A stretch of 64,000 nucleotides of DNA. It comes from Adenophora triphylla var. japonica (taxonomy: Eukaryota > Streptophyta > Magnoliopsida > Asterales > Campanulaceae). Below the pieces are notes generated by a model, which saw nothing but the letters and a program-made list of their open reading frames with translations, was not told the DNA's origin and made no database searches. Where the stretch lies: assembly GCA_022495995.1 (NCBI GenBank), contig JAFEMH010001359.1, forward strand, positions 124,001 through 188,000. Reading direction: 5' to 3'. The position numbers and the translations under genes are program-made. This document shows, piece after piece, positions 45,486 through 55,165 of this stretch (its first letter is position 1; each line of letters starts with the position of its first letter).

Positions 45486-46700
45486 TCATGGCGCCTCAGG
45501 AGAAGATCTTTTGAACCACAAAAGGGCCGATCCATGTTGGTTCCCATTTTCCCAGTGGGTTGGTTCGAGTGGGAGGCTTTTCTTTGAGTACAAGGTCGCC
45601 TTCCACGATGTCTCGGGATTTGACTTTCTTGTCGAAAGCTCTAGCCATCTGCTTTGATAGGCTCGGGCGTGTTCCATGGCCTTTAGTCGTCGCTCGTCTA
45701 GCGAGCCAATTCGTCGTGTCGGCTTCGGAGCCATTCAACTTCGTTGATGTCATTTTCAGCGGCACTCGGAGTGAGGAATTTCCGGCTCGATGGGAAGGCT
45801 GCTTCCATCCCGTATGTCGGGGCAAATGGGGTTTCTCCGTGGCTGATTACGGCGATGTGCGGTAGCCCCAAAGTGCAAGGTGCGGCTTCTCGGGCCAATC
45901 TCGTCCTCGGGTGGTCATTTTTCGGATGATCCGTTCGAGGGTTTTGTTTCTTTGCTTCCACGGCGCCGTTTGTTTGTGGCCGGTAGGGAGAAGATTTGTG
46001 GCGTGTGATCTTGAATTCAGCCGGCTGATGCAGTCGAATTCCCCCTCGAAGTGTGAACCATTGTACGATATGACCTCATTTGGGATGCCGTATCGGCGAG
46101 ATGATGTTTTCCTTGAGGAAATGCGCGACCTTCTTGGAGGTGAGTACCTTGTAGGACTTGGCTTCGACCCATTTGGTGAAGTAGTCGATGGCTACTAAGA
46201 TGAACTCGTGACCGATTCTTTGCTGGCGGAGCGATTTTCCCGATGACGTCAATTCCCCAAGTGGCAAATGGCCAAGGTGTAGTCATGCGGTAGAGATCGT
46301 GAGGAGGTAGATGATTGAGGTTGGAGAACCGTTGGCACTTGTCGCGGCTTCGGACAAAGTGGATGCAATGCGCCTCCATGGAGATCCGGTAGTAGCCCAT
46401 CACGAGAATGATTTGCATCGGGGCTCTGGCGTTCATGTGGGGACCGCAAGCCCCATTGTGGACTTCGTTCATGAACTTGTTTGCTTCTTCTTGGGCGATG
46501 CGGCGTAGGAGTGGCCCGTGGTAGCGTTTCTTGTATAGCATGTCCCCGAGGATGACGAAGTGAGAGGCGAGGCGTTTTAGGGCCATGATGCTCTTGGTTT
46601 TGACCCCTTACGTGTGTGGGTCTTCCTTGTTCATGAAGGTGGTTTTCCCGTTCTTGAGGTATTGGAAGATCTGGTTATACCATGGCTCATTGACGGGCTT
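45486..46700 (-). pseudogene. INNER integrase (frame-broken)
   Basis: N-terminal module: MALKRLASHFVILGDMLYKK, VHNGACGPHMN, then RSRDKC, where the first zinc-ligand Cys is Arg. The core starts TWGIDVIGKIAP (first Asp) but shifts frame afterwards; the frame 46,267-46,079 carries HEFILVAIDYFTKWVEAKSY. The C-terminal part (45,825-45,496) shows MARAFDKKVKSRDIVEGDLV and GKWEPTWIGPFVV. At least three frameshifts relative to OUTER. Confidence 0.88.
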
Positions 46701-46807
46701 AGGTTACGGTTCGATCTCACAACGGTAGGCGGGAATTTCCTTTCGCCCGACTTTGAAGGGTTTGATTGCTTTTCCTTCGGGGATTTCTACAAGGGAAGCC
46801 AAGGTGG

Positions 46808-47170
46808 CTAAGGCATCTGCAAACTGTTTCGGTCTCTTGGCAAGTAGTGGAAGGTGACCTCTTCGAATTGTGTGATGAGGTCTTCCATGCGGGCATGGTA
46901 TTTTTGCAAGCACAGGTCTATGGTTTTCCACTTGTTGGAGACTTGGTTGATGATCAAGGTGAGTCCCCATAAACTTCTAGTTTGGACATTCCTCTCGAGT
47001 GCGGCTTGTAGTCCGGCGGCGCGAGCTTCATATTCGGCGGCATTGTTGGTTACCTCGAAATTGAGCTTTATAGCAATTGGGGTGTGCTCGTCCTTGGGAT
47101 CTACCAAGAGCATACCGATGCCGTTTCCCTTTTTGTTGGCTGCTCCGTCGAAGAACGGTTGCCATCGGTT
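46808..47170 (-). pseudogene. INNER second (archaeal-type) RNase H
   Basis: FFDGAANKKGNGIGMLLVDP (first Asp), FEVTNNAAEYEARAAGLQAA (Glu) and, in a shifted frame near 46,970, YGDS-LIINQVSNKWK (Asp). This motif set is that of the additional aRNase H domain described in plant Tat elements, placed between the standard RNase H and integrase. It diagnoses the lineage. One frameshift separates the third motif. Confidence 0.85.
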
Positions 47171-47657
47171 TCGCCTTCGATTGCGAAGATTCCCTCGTCT
47201 GGAAATTGTGGTTCGGGGCCTCGAGCCTCGTCGGTTGGGAAATCGGCCGGTTGTTCGGCCATGGCCCGTCCTTTGATTGACTTTTGGTTTACGTACTTGA
47301 TGTCAAATTCCGCTAGGAAGAAAGACCATTTGGCGAGCCTCATTGACGAGAGATGGTTTGTCGAAGAGGTACTTGGTGGGTCCATTTTGGAAACCAAGTG
47401 TGCGTGTGCGGCGCATGTAGTGCCGTAGTTTCCCGACAACCCATACCGGAGGCTGCGCGAGTTTTCTCGAGGGCGAGTAATTGAGTTCGCTGCCTTGAAA
47501 CTTTCGGCGACGAAGTAGATGGCGTTTTCAACTCGTGACTCCTTCTTTTCTTGACGAGCATGGCTCCAGCTGCGGTGTCGGTCACGGTTAGGTATAGCAA
47601 CGGTGGCTTTTCCTCGTGGGGAGGACGAGAGAATCGGAGGACTCACAAGGTATGCTT
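47171..47657 (-). pseudogene. INNER RNase H (gypsy-type, degenerate)
   Basis: Frames here contain residues resembling RNase H: SHARQEKKESRVENAIYFVA, and the end RLAKWSFFLAEFDIKYVNQK followed by SIKGRAMAEQPADFP. Several frame breaks occur and catalytic residues cannot all be read in one frame. Placement after the RT thumb and before the aRNase H is the Tat order. Confidence 0.75.
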
Positions 47658-48686
47658 TTATTTTTCAAAGGCATCTTGGCATTCGAGTTCCATTCGATGT
47701 CGGCGTTCTTCTTCATCGGTTTGAAGATTGGCTCGCACATAGAGGTCAATTGGTTGACGAAGCGGCGATATATTGCGTAGGCGGCCCATGAAGCTTTTCA
47801 CCTCTGTACGAGTTTGCGGTGGTCTCATTTCGATGATAGCCTTGATCTTTTGAGGATCAACCTCGATGCCTCTCTCGGTGACCATGTATCCCAAAACCTT
47901 GCCTCGGCTAACCCCAAATGTGCATTTGGCGGGGTTAAGCCTCATTGAGTGTTTTCGGAGGCGATTGAAGAATTTTCTCGGAGTGCAGTGAGGTGTTGTC
48001 CATCGATCCCTTTGAGTGAATGATCATGTCATCGACGTACACTTCGATCTCCTTGTGGATCATATCGTGGAAGAGGGCGGTTCTTTGCCGTTGGTAGAGT
48101 AACCCAGCGTTCTTTAGTCCGAACGGCATTGCGTGTAGCGATAGGTTCCCCGGGGGGTAGTGAAAGCTGTCTTTTCTTGGTCTTCTTCGGCCATCTTGAT
48201 TTGATTGTAGCCGGCAAAACCGTCCACGAAGGACTTGACTTCGAAATTGGCTGTAGTGTCTACCAACATGTCGATGTTGGGTAGTGGAAAATCGTCCTTG
48301 GGACTTGCTTTGTTGAGATCTCGGAAGTCCACGCAACAACGTACTTTTCCATTGGCCTTGGTGACCGTGACGATATTGGAGAGCCATGTGGGGTACTCGA
48401 TCACCCTGATGAAGCCGACGCGGAGCATTTTTTCGATCTCCTCTTTGACTTGTAAAGACCATTCCGGCTTGATTCGGCGTAGCTTTTGCTTGATGGGCTT
48501 AGCCTCGGGATTTAAGGGAATCCGGTGTTCCACAATGTTAGGATCTAATCCGGGCATGTCTCGGTAAGACCAAGCGAACACGTCCACGAACTCTTTGAGC
48601 GGTGCGATCAATGCGTCTTGCTGCATGCCGGTGAAGAAACTTCCGATTTGCGTCTCTTTTGGCTCTTCGGCGGTTCCCAAATTCAC
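47658..48686 (-). pseudogene. INNER reverse transcriptase (frame-broken)
   Basis: The frame from 48,686 encodes KQKLRRIKPEWSLQVKEEIE, VRCCVDFRDLNKASPKDDFP and VDGFAGYNQIKMAEEDQEKT. After a frameshift near 48,130 the next frame gives AMPFGLKNAG and the catalytic EVYVDDMIIHSK (YVDD). A further shift leads to MRLNPAKCTFGVSRGKVLGY and the thumb VKSFMGRL. All RT blocks are present in order. OUTER lacks this region altogether. Confidence 0.9.
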
Positions 48687-48719
48687 TTTGGTTAAAACCT
48701 CCTCGGCGGCTTGGGCCCG

Positions 48720-48970
48720 GTTTTCTCTCGTTTGACAACATGCTTAAAGATGTGCTTAATGTATTGTTCGTTTAATGTGTATGCTTCTTTATCAAGTGAA
48801 TCGTTATTAGCTGTTTGTGTGTTAGTTAATTTATCAGTTGTTAAAGATGCAATGAGAGGATACTCGGACAGATCGAGGCATTCATTAAGAGCATACGGGA
48901 ATACATTATTGGCAATGAGTTCGTAATCTTACGGCGTGAGGCCATCGAGATGACTCGAGAGACTCAAATT
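48720..48970 (-). other. INNER intron-like spacer upstream of RT
   Basis: A/T-rich and non-coding, it is the counterpart of OUTER 31,918-32,180, ending near CATCTTTAAGCATGTTGTC. Its conservation as a non-coding block at a fixed place suggests an Ogre-type intron. Splice sites are unproven. Confidence 0.5.
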
Positions 48971-49137
48971 CAAAGCTAATGGACTCGGGATGAGTTTTGA
49001 CACTAGACTCTAGGACTCGAGGGGTCGAGACCAAGTTGTTCGATCATGTCCTTTTTTTGGCGGTGGAGTCGGAGAAGGTGGCCCGGTTATTGAGTGGCAA
49101 TGAGCTTGATAGGAGATGGGGCTTGAAGGGCTTTATG

Positions 49138-50480
49138 TCACCGTTCCCGATCATTGCTATCACGAGTTATCGAAACAAAATCGATTAGATCGGCATCTCG
49201 ATTTCTTCTTTGAAGCGAGTGGAGCGGTGGCTCGTCCCAAGCATCGTCTGCGGAGTCTTTTGCTTTTGTCTTGGGCATTACTAGCTCGAATGCGAGACTC
49301 GTCCCGTTTGTTGAAGGCGGGAGTGTTGACGAGAGAGTTTTCGAATTCTTCCGCCAAAGAGGAGTTTTCGAACCAAAATTCATTGTGAATAGTGGTGGTT
49401 GTGGATCCGGCGAGGCGGTGTGTCGAGAAATGCTCTTCGGACGGGATTTGGCTTGAGGCCTACGAATCTTGCCGGGTTCTGCTGGAGCTTGTCCATGGTT
49501 GTAGGCCGGCTTTGTTTGGCGGCGATCGGCTCTGTTCCCTTTTACGGATCTTCTTCCAAGTTGCCGGCCTTCTTTGTGAAGTACTTGGTCATGTCGAAGG
49601 CTGTAGGACGAAGATCGGAGATTGCGTGCAAGCCTCTTTTGTTATACGTGGAGCGTTTTCGTGCGGCTCGCTTGTCCTCCGCAATGTGTTCGGGAGTAGG
49701 AGAGTATCCCGAGGCCGTGCGGGGTATTCTATTCTTTGATATTGATGATACATTGGGTGCCACTGATGGCATTTTCCCAAAGCCGAGCCCCAGGGATGTA
49801 GTTCATGTGCTTCATCATTTTCATCGGGGAGGGATCTTGTCCCAAATCAAAGGCGGAGTCTATGTGGCATACTTGGGCCTTTGGGCTTTCGATGGTGAAT
49901 CCTGTTAGCATCATGCCATCATCGTCGGGTTTGATCTCTAAGACCGGGACGCCGTTTGTTTCGGTCCTTTCGTTGACTATGCTATCACCGTAGATGATGG
50001 TAAGATCTGTTCCTTGGACGAACTTTACGCAGCGATGGAGAGTGGATGCCACCCCATTGATGCGGGTGTAGCCAAGGGCGTCCCAAAATGGCGGTGAAGG
50101 TGATCGGGATGTCGATGACTTGGAAATCCGTTGGGACCATTTGTTTTCCGAACCACAAATTCAAGGTGGCTATTCCCAAGGCTGGGCGGGACGTTGAGTC
50201 GTATGCCTTGATTGCACGAGTCGAGGGTTTTAGATCGGTTGCTTTGATCCCTAGCAAATCCATCATTTTGGGTGGAAGGACGTTCATGGATGATCCCCCA
50301 TCTACCAAGACCCGTGGGAGACGACGCTCGTCCGGTTGAAGCTGTTATGTAGAGAGGCTCATTGTGAGTCGGCCCCAAATTTTGGAAGGTCGAGCTACGT
50401 GAAAGTGATGATATTCTTTGTAATTGACGTTGCCAATCATACGAAGCTGCTTCATCGGGTGTCACTGTGATGGGAACCAT
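49138..50480 (-). pseudogene. INNER protease and downstream linker (frame-broken)
   Basis: The frame from 50,308 reads MVDGGSSMNVLPPKMMDLLG, with the retropepsin-type D-G-G active site, followed by YDSTSRPALGIATLNLWFGK and TAILGRPWLH. A frameshift then joins SIVNERTETNGVPVLEIKPD and PSPMKMMKHMNYIPGARLWE (50,052-49,729). The homologous stretch at 63,080-63,600 beyond OUTER has the same blocks. The remainder to 49,138 is an acidic/basic linker in shifted frames. Confidence 0.8.
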
Positions 50481-51314
50481 AGTGCAGGCCGAGGCTTTCT
50501 TCCAACTTGAGCTTGTGCGGGTAAGATGAAGTGAGTAGGGACCAGAGTGAGATGTTAGCTTTGAGTGCGCTTGAGTGTGTCAAGACGGGATCTTCAACCT
50601 TTGGGTCCAAGATTTCGGCTTCTTTGGCGTAGGGCCCCTTTTCAATTCGTGGCTCGGGTATGGGCTGGCCTTTTGTCTGTCCGTGGAGGATTCATTTGGG
50701 ATTTGGCCGGAACGTGTCGAGAACATTCACCTCTGGACTTATGGTTTTGCTTGTCTCTCCCGTTTACGTAGTGGGAGGAGCACGATTGGCGTAAGGCCGA
50801 GGCTTGCGCATTTCAATTCGTTCACTTTGTCATGGCTTTCTTGAAGCATCAATAGTGGCTTTGAGATCTTCCCAAGACGGGGTTGGATTATCTGGACCTT
50901 CGGGCCTTCGGTGGCGGTGCGAAGCTTCGTCCCGGTGATCATGGAGCGAGACATTGCCATGGCCTTGTGCGAGCTAGGCTTCTTTGGAGTAGATGACATA
51001 GTAGTCAAACTTTCCTGAGGGTTCTCCAAGGGTTCCGACTGTGGGATCACCGGATTCGTACCTCTTTTTAGTTTTTGTTGAGAAGATAGCTTCTTCTTTC
51101 GTCGAGGACGGCCCTCGTTCATTGCATCCTGGAATTCCATTTCCGGACAAGAACTGCTGTCGCGAGCGTCCCACGAGATGTGTTCGTTGTTCGGCGGTGG
51201 TACCGGGACCTCGGGAGGCTGGATGGGTAGGCTTTCCTCTGGAAGGTCTTGTGGTCTTACGTCATAAGCTGCATGGCTCGTACGAGGGTAACGAGGTTGA
51301 CTTACGGGAGACAA
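50481..51314 (-). pseudogene. INNER gag-protease linker
   Basis: The frame 51,314-50,739 encodes a low-complexity, Pro/Lys/Ser-rich protein with RRKKKLSSQQKLKRGTNPVI and ENPQESLTTMSSTPKKPSSH. It corresponds to the linker ahead of protease. I find no gag domain (no equivalent of ALRWFLNV or FYKRWNWKL as in OUTER) and no zinc knuckle. Confidence 0.6.
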
Positions 51315-51429
51315 TGAGAGATGTTAGAGGCTGTAGGAGCGATTATGACTTGGGAAGCCCCGAGGTAGTTGGGTGGCTAATGTTCCGAAGTGGTGCATGG
51401 CACCTTCGATCCGAGCTTGTTGCTCACCT

Positions 51430-51662
51430 TGACGTTTCTCAATAGCCATGAGGACCTACCAAACTTCTTCCAATGTTGGGAAATTTCTTGGGGTAAGGTC
51501 CCGTTCTCATCGTTGTTATCCACCGACTTGGCCATGGGGAATTGACGGACCGTCCCGGTGACAGAGTGGGAAGGAGGTAGGACCTTGCTGTTTTGACACT
51601 GGGAGACGGGTTCCGGGTACTCTCGACCACTCTGTTAGGTGGAGGGGTGACGGGCAAGGTTT
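51430..51662 (-). pseudogene. INNER gag N-terminal remnant
   Basis: In shifted frames the minus strand reads MAKSVDNNDENGTLPQEISQ, parallel to MTGSTDNSEGNGTPP of OUTER and MSDSPRNRDGNGTPP of A, then residues like the coiled EEVLRAFETIKKRQEEQQ block of OUTER. It then stops and passes directly into linker sequence, so most of gag is deleted. Confidence 0.6.
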
Positions 51663-52851
51663 AGACACAGGAATGGCCTAACGGGATAAAAGGGGGAAAG
51701 CTCACGTGGCATGCGGTTTCCGTTTCTTTTATTTTCTGATTTTTTTTTGTTGTTTTAATTTACTTAAAACATGTTTTTTTCAGAATCCTAGGTAGGTTGG
51801 AAAAGATTGCTCTTCTTTTTCGCAACTATGCTAGATCCTGGGTCAGTGGAGACCATCTGTGCGGCTATAAGCCCCTCGTTTTGCACCCGTATTTCGACAT
51901 CCCGGGGTGGACGGCCCGGGCGAGGGTCCTATAGTGCAAGCGGTTTCCACCGGCCTAAAAGAAAAATCGAACCTAAGGACCGAGCCTGTCATGTTCGTTT
52001 TGATGCGTTAGCCATGTGAATAGTGAACCGAGCCGGCCACTGAGTCAAGATCAAGTCAAGAGTTCGGCATGACCTCTCTTTACCTTGCTTGCGCAAGGGA
52101 TCTGTGACGTTAGGCGTTGGCTGGTCATATTGTCATGGCTGACGTATCAAGGCGTGATGACATGGTGTCATGTGAGCATTGATGTATATCCGGGACGGAA
52201 CATCGTGCAGGTGTAGCTTCGGAAATCAAGATCGAGTCAAGATTTTAGCATGACCTTTCATCGCTTTGCTTGCGCAAGGGATCTTGAGTTCCGAGCCTTG
52301 ACTCGAAAAATGGCCGGCATGGTATATGTATCCAGTGCCGTATGACACGGACTAGGTAAAAACCAACCGAGTCCGGACGAGTGTGACTCAAGACTCAAAC
52401 GTGCGGGGTTGACGCTTGGCTAGGATGGGATGTTTGGAATGATCTCGTGCGCGTCCAAGAGGCCTAGGAAGGCCTAACGGACTGCAACCTGAGACCACTC
52501 CGGGTTGAGGGTTGTAGTGTGCGGTGTATCCGGCGGCGGTGCGCGTAGCGTGCGGTGTAACCGAGGCGGCAGTGTGAGTAGTGTGCGGTGTAACCGAGGC
52601 GGCGGTGCGCGTAGTGTGCGGTCTCTAAAATTCTTTTAGAGTAAAACGAAGCTTTTGACGAATTTTAAATGTATGCACAGATGTATATTGATGCATTTTT
52701 TTTGTATTTTTATTTATTTTTTGTAAAATAAAAAAGTAAAGCACGTGCACACACACACAACAGTTGAAGAAAGGGGTAAAATGAAAGTTTGACCCTCATC
52801 ATCGTTTTAAAAAACTTTTGTTTTGTTTAAAAAGATTTTAAAACAAAAAGA
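51663..52851 (-). other. INNER leader between primer-binding site and gag remnant
   Basis: Non-coding and collinear with the OUTER leader. The TTGCGCAAGGGATC blocks (about 52,091 and 52,272), the GTGTGCGGTGTAACCGAGG repeats (about 52,520-52,620) and GTGTGTGTGCACGTGC-type wording (about 52,745) appear in the expected order. No gene. Confidence 0.65.
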
Positions 52852-52869
52852 TCCCCAGCAGATTCGCCA
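52852..52869 (-). other. Primer-binding site (tRNA-Arg) of INNER
   Basis: The minus strand reads TGGCGAATCTGCTGGGGA, starting 2 bp from the LTR end. It matches the tRNA-Arg site of OUTER with one change (C to A at position 7). Confidence 0.88.
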
Positions 52870-52871
52870 AC

Positions 52872-54285
52872 TGAAATAGCCCGGATCCGAGAGGCAGCGC
52901 GTTCGCGCCCCGGCATCTGGCATCTTTCGCGTTGGAGCGGTGTCTCGCCGTTTGTTTTCGCATTTGTAGAGTCGCCACGCCGTTTTTATTAAGCCCAAAA
53001 CATTGAAAAAGGGCATCAGTTTAAAGATAATTTTAAAACTGTTTTTGTGTGATGAGATTTTGAGTTCGGAGGTCAGATGACTCCTCGGGAAGAGAATATT
53101 AGAATATTAGAGCTCACCCGAGTCGCCTCGTAAAACGAGTCTTTCGGATACCCCTAATATCCTTTAAATGTTGTGTGTGTGTGTGTGTGCTTTTAAAAAT
53201 GCATGTTGTATCGGATGTCTACATTGTATGCTATGTATGGAAATGTATTGAAATAGTAATGGAAGGAAGCCTTACCAATGTTGGTTCGTGTCTGTCTTCC
53301 GCTGGGGAATAGTGTTTGAGGTCGGAGTAGCGTTCCGGTACGGATCGGGATTGCTTCGGGAAGGACCGGTTGTCGGCGGACAGAGTTTCGGCGTGAGTTG
53401 ATGTTGCAGGCTGCGTTCGGGCAGATGTTCGGCGTGCGTGGGGATCGTCGGGATCACTCGGGCAGAGGTTCGGCGTGCGTTGGGGTGGCAGGAGTCACTC
53501 GGGCAGAGTTTCGGCGTGATTTGGGATCGCCGGTTTGACTCGGAAAGAGCCGGGACACCGTGGAAAGACGAGGCAAGGCCTCGGAGTACCACGAGGGGCC
53601 TCAGAGTACCTCGAGAGTGCCTCGGGGCAGCGCGGGAGCGTCGCGGGAGCGCTCGGGGAGGCTTCGGAGCACCACGAGGGGGATCGGAAGGCCTCGGAAG
53701 GATCCGAAAGGGGCCGAGAATGCCTCGGAAGGACTTAGAGGGGAAGCCAGAAGGCCTAGGGAGGAAGAGAGAAGTGGGAGGTGTGTGAAAATGAGGAGGG
53801 GTAGCCCTCTATTTATAGTGCCAGATTTGGTGCAAAGAGGTCCGTACGGACCTCCCTGGTAATCCAGACTTTTGGTTTTCCTCGATTTGAGGGAATATGT
53901 GATGATGGAGGAATATTTGCAATTATGATGTTCCCTGTGCAATAAGGTCCGTACGGACCAAGTTGACATGCAAAGAGGTCCGTACGGACCAACTCTGCAG
54001 GGGGGTAATCATTTTCCCCGGGATTTGAGGGAATATTGTGGACTTTAAGAGGATTCAGTAATTATTAATGCAAAGAGGTCCGTACGGACCATTATTGCTT
54101 TTCCAATTTCCTGAAAATTCCCAAAAGGTCCTTTTGTCCCTTTTTATCCCAGAAAGGCTCCTCCCTTGGTTTGGCTGGGGGTTTTGAGAGGGTTTTGAGT
54201 GCCAGAGGTCGTCGAGACTGCGTTGATGAGTCTGCGGTGTTTCCCGTGTGTTTGGAAGGGGGTGATCCAGATTGGGGTACTTACA
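52872..54285 (-). mobile_element. INNER 5' LTR
   Basis: It is 1,414 bp, from GGGGTACTTACA (plus strand end, 54,285) to TGAAATAGCCCGG (52,872). It is the same length as the OUTER 3' LTR. It contains the TATA at 53,809-53,817, four intact boxes, the short GAGGCCTCGG-type repeats, an AC/GT run (53,172-53,190) and the U5 block GTAGAGTCGCCACGCC. Confidence 0.94.
53809..54090 (-). promoter_or_regulatory. INNER 5' LTR promoter: TATA plus four boxes
   Basis: CTATTTATA at 53,809-53,817. Perfect GGTCCGTACGGACC at 53,839-53,852, 53,946-53,959, 53,977-53,990 and 54,077-54,090. The middle pair starts 31 bp apart and the proximal box is 21 bp from the TATA. Each is flanked by TGCAAAGA or GCAATAA on the left. 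Confidence 0.86.
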
Positions 54286-54290
54286 CCTGC

Positions 54291-54670
54291 ACTTCTCCCA
54301 ACGAAGTACGAAGAAAACCTGCAAGCTTCACGCTCACAGCAGCGCTACCAATCAAGGGAAGCGAGATGGCCTCCACCTCCGGTCCTCCAATCAAAGCCCA
54401 AAAATCCTCAAAGGTAGGCACTACCTCGTTGTAGGAGAAGCAATACACATGCCTCCTAACATCCCAGAACTTCGCGGCAGCCCGCAACAAATCCCAATCA
54501 GGAACCAACTCCTTAAAAGACCAAACCGAGCAAAGTCGAAACCTTACCTCGAAAGCCCGCCTCTGATGCCTCATACGGCGTCGCATCCACGTTTTCAGCT
54601 GCTCAAGGAAGTGTGCTTGCCGCTCCTACGAAATCCTTGGCAAAATTCTTGGAACGTACGAAGAATCCAT
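54291..54670 (-). pseudogene. OUTER DUF7745-like gene, N-terminal part (split by INNER)
   Basis: ATG at 54,670; residues MDSSYVPRILPRIS, then one TAG (CAG in INNER), then FLEQLKTWMRRRMRHQRRAF, DWDLLRAAAKFWDVRRHVYC, FSYNEVVPTFEDFWALIGG and LAGFLRTSLGEVQ at the insertion border. The reading continues in the C-terminal part at 35,484 on the far side of INNER. The basic N-terminus followed by the DUF7745-like block is shared by all copies. Start supported by the same ATG position in INNER. Confidence 0.82.
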
Positions 54671-54756
54671 GGCAAAAATGGAGGTTCCTAGAGAAAATGG
54701 GGAAGAAAGCTCGAAAATGGCTGCAAATGGGGAATGGGGAAAGTCCATAATCGGAA

Positions 54757-54831
54757 AGCATTTATTTCCTTCCCAAAAGCAAGGCTGGTCCGTACGGACC
54801 TCTTTGCAACCAAGGTCTGTCCGTACGGACC
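54757..54831 (-). promoter_or_regulatory. Promoter of OUTER DUF7745-like gene with box pair
   Basis: GGTCCGTACGGACC (54,787-54,800) and TGTCCGTACGGACC (54,818-54,831) start 31 bp apart. The TATA-like ATAAATG (minus strand, 54,759-54,765) is 21 bp from the nearer box, the same distance as in the LTRs. The ATG lies at 54,670. Confidence 0.75.
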
Positions 54832-55165
54832 TTATTGCATATTGGCCCCACTTTCTTAGCAAACTGGCCAATAACCACTGTCCCCAGCAGGACCTTGCTC
54901 CAAACTGCCCAAACACTGGCCAAAGCCATTTCCGGCAAGCATACACTACCCACAAACACTCTCTCAGCTCACGTGGCATGCACAAAAAAAAATAATAATA
55001 GCAACAATTCCTAGGACAATTCCCGGGAATCACAAATACGACATTACATCTTAAAATAAAATACTTTTGCCATGCAAATACAAGTGTTTTATTACAGGTA
55101 CCCATGAATGTCTGTTGCTAAACAAAAAAAAAAGGGGATATGGAAAGAGGGAAAGCAAATGAATC
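54832..55165 (-). other. Spacer between OUTER PMD-like and DUF7745-like genes
   Basis: Non-coding. Collinear with INNER 42,584-42,909. Likely contains the PMD 3' untranslated region (CAAGTGTTTTATTACAGG, giving a minus-strand TAATAAAAC signal near 55,088). Confidence 0.6.

Larger units (their letters stand above)
35485..54285 (-). mobile_element. INNER: full-length Tat/Ogre-type retrotransposon nested in OUTER
   Basis: It is 18.8 kb long. LTRs lie at 52,872-54,285 (5') and 35,485-36,891 (3'). On the plus strand each begins TGAAATAGCCCGGATCC and ends GGGGTACTTAC. The 5-bp duplication CCTGC lies at 35,480-35,484 and 54,286-54,290. INNER interrupts the antisense DUF7745-like gene of OUTER. It contains protease, RT, RNase H, aRNase H and integrase (all frame-broken), two genes antisense to itself, and four tandem arrays. 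A gag domain was not found. Confidence 0.94.
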
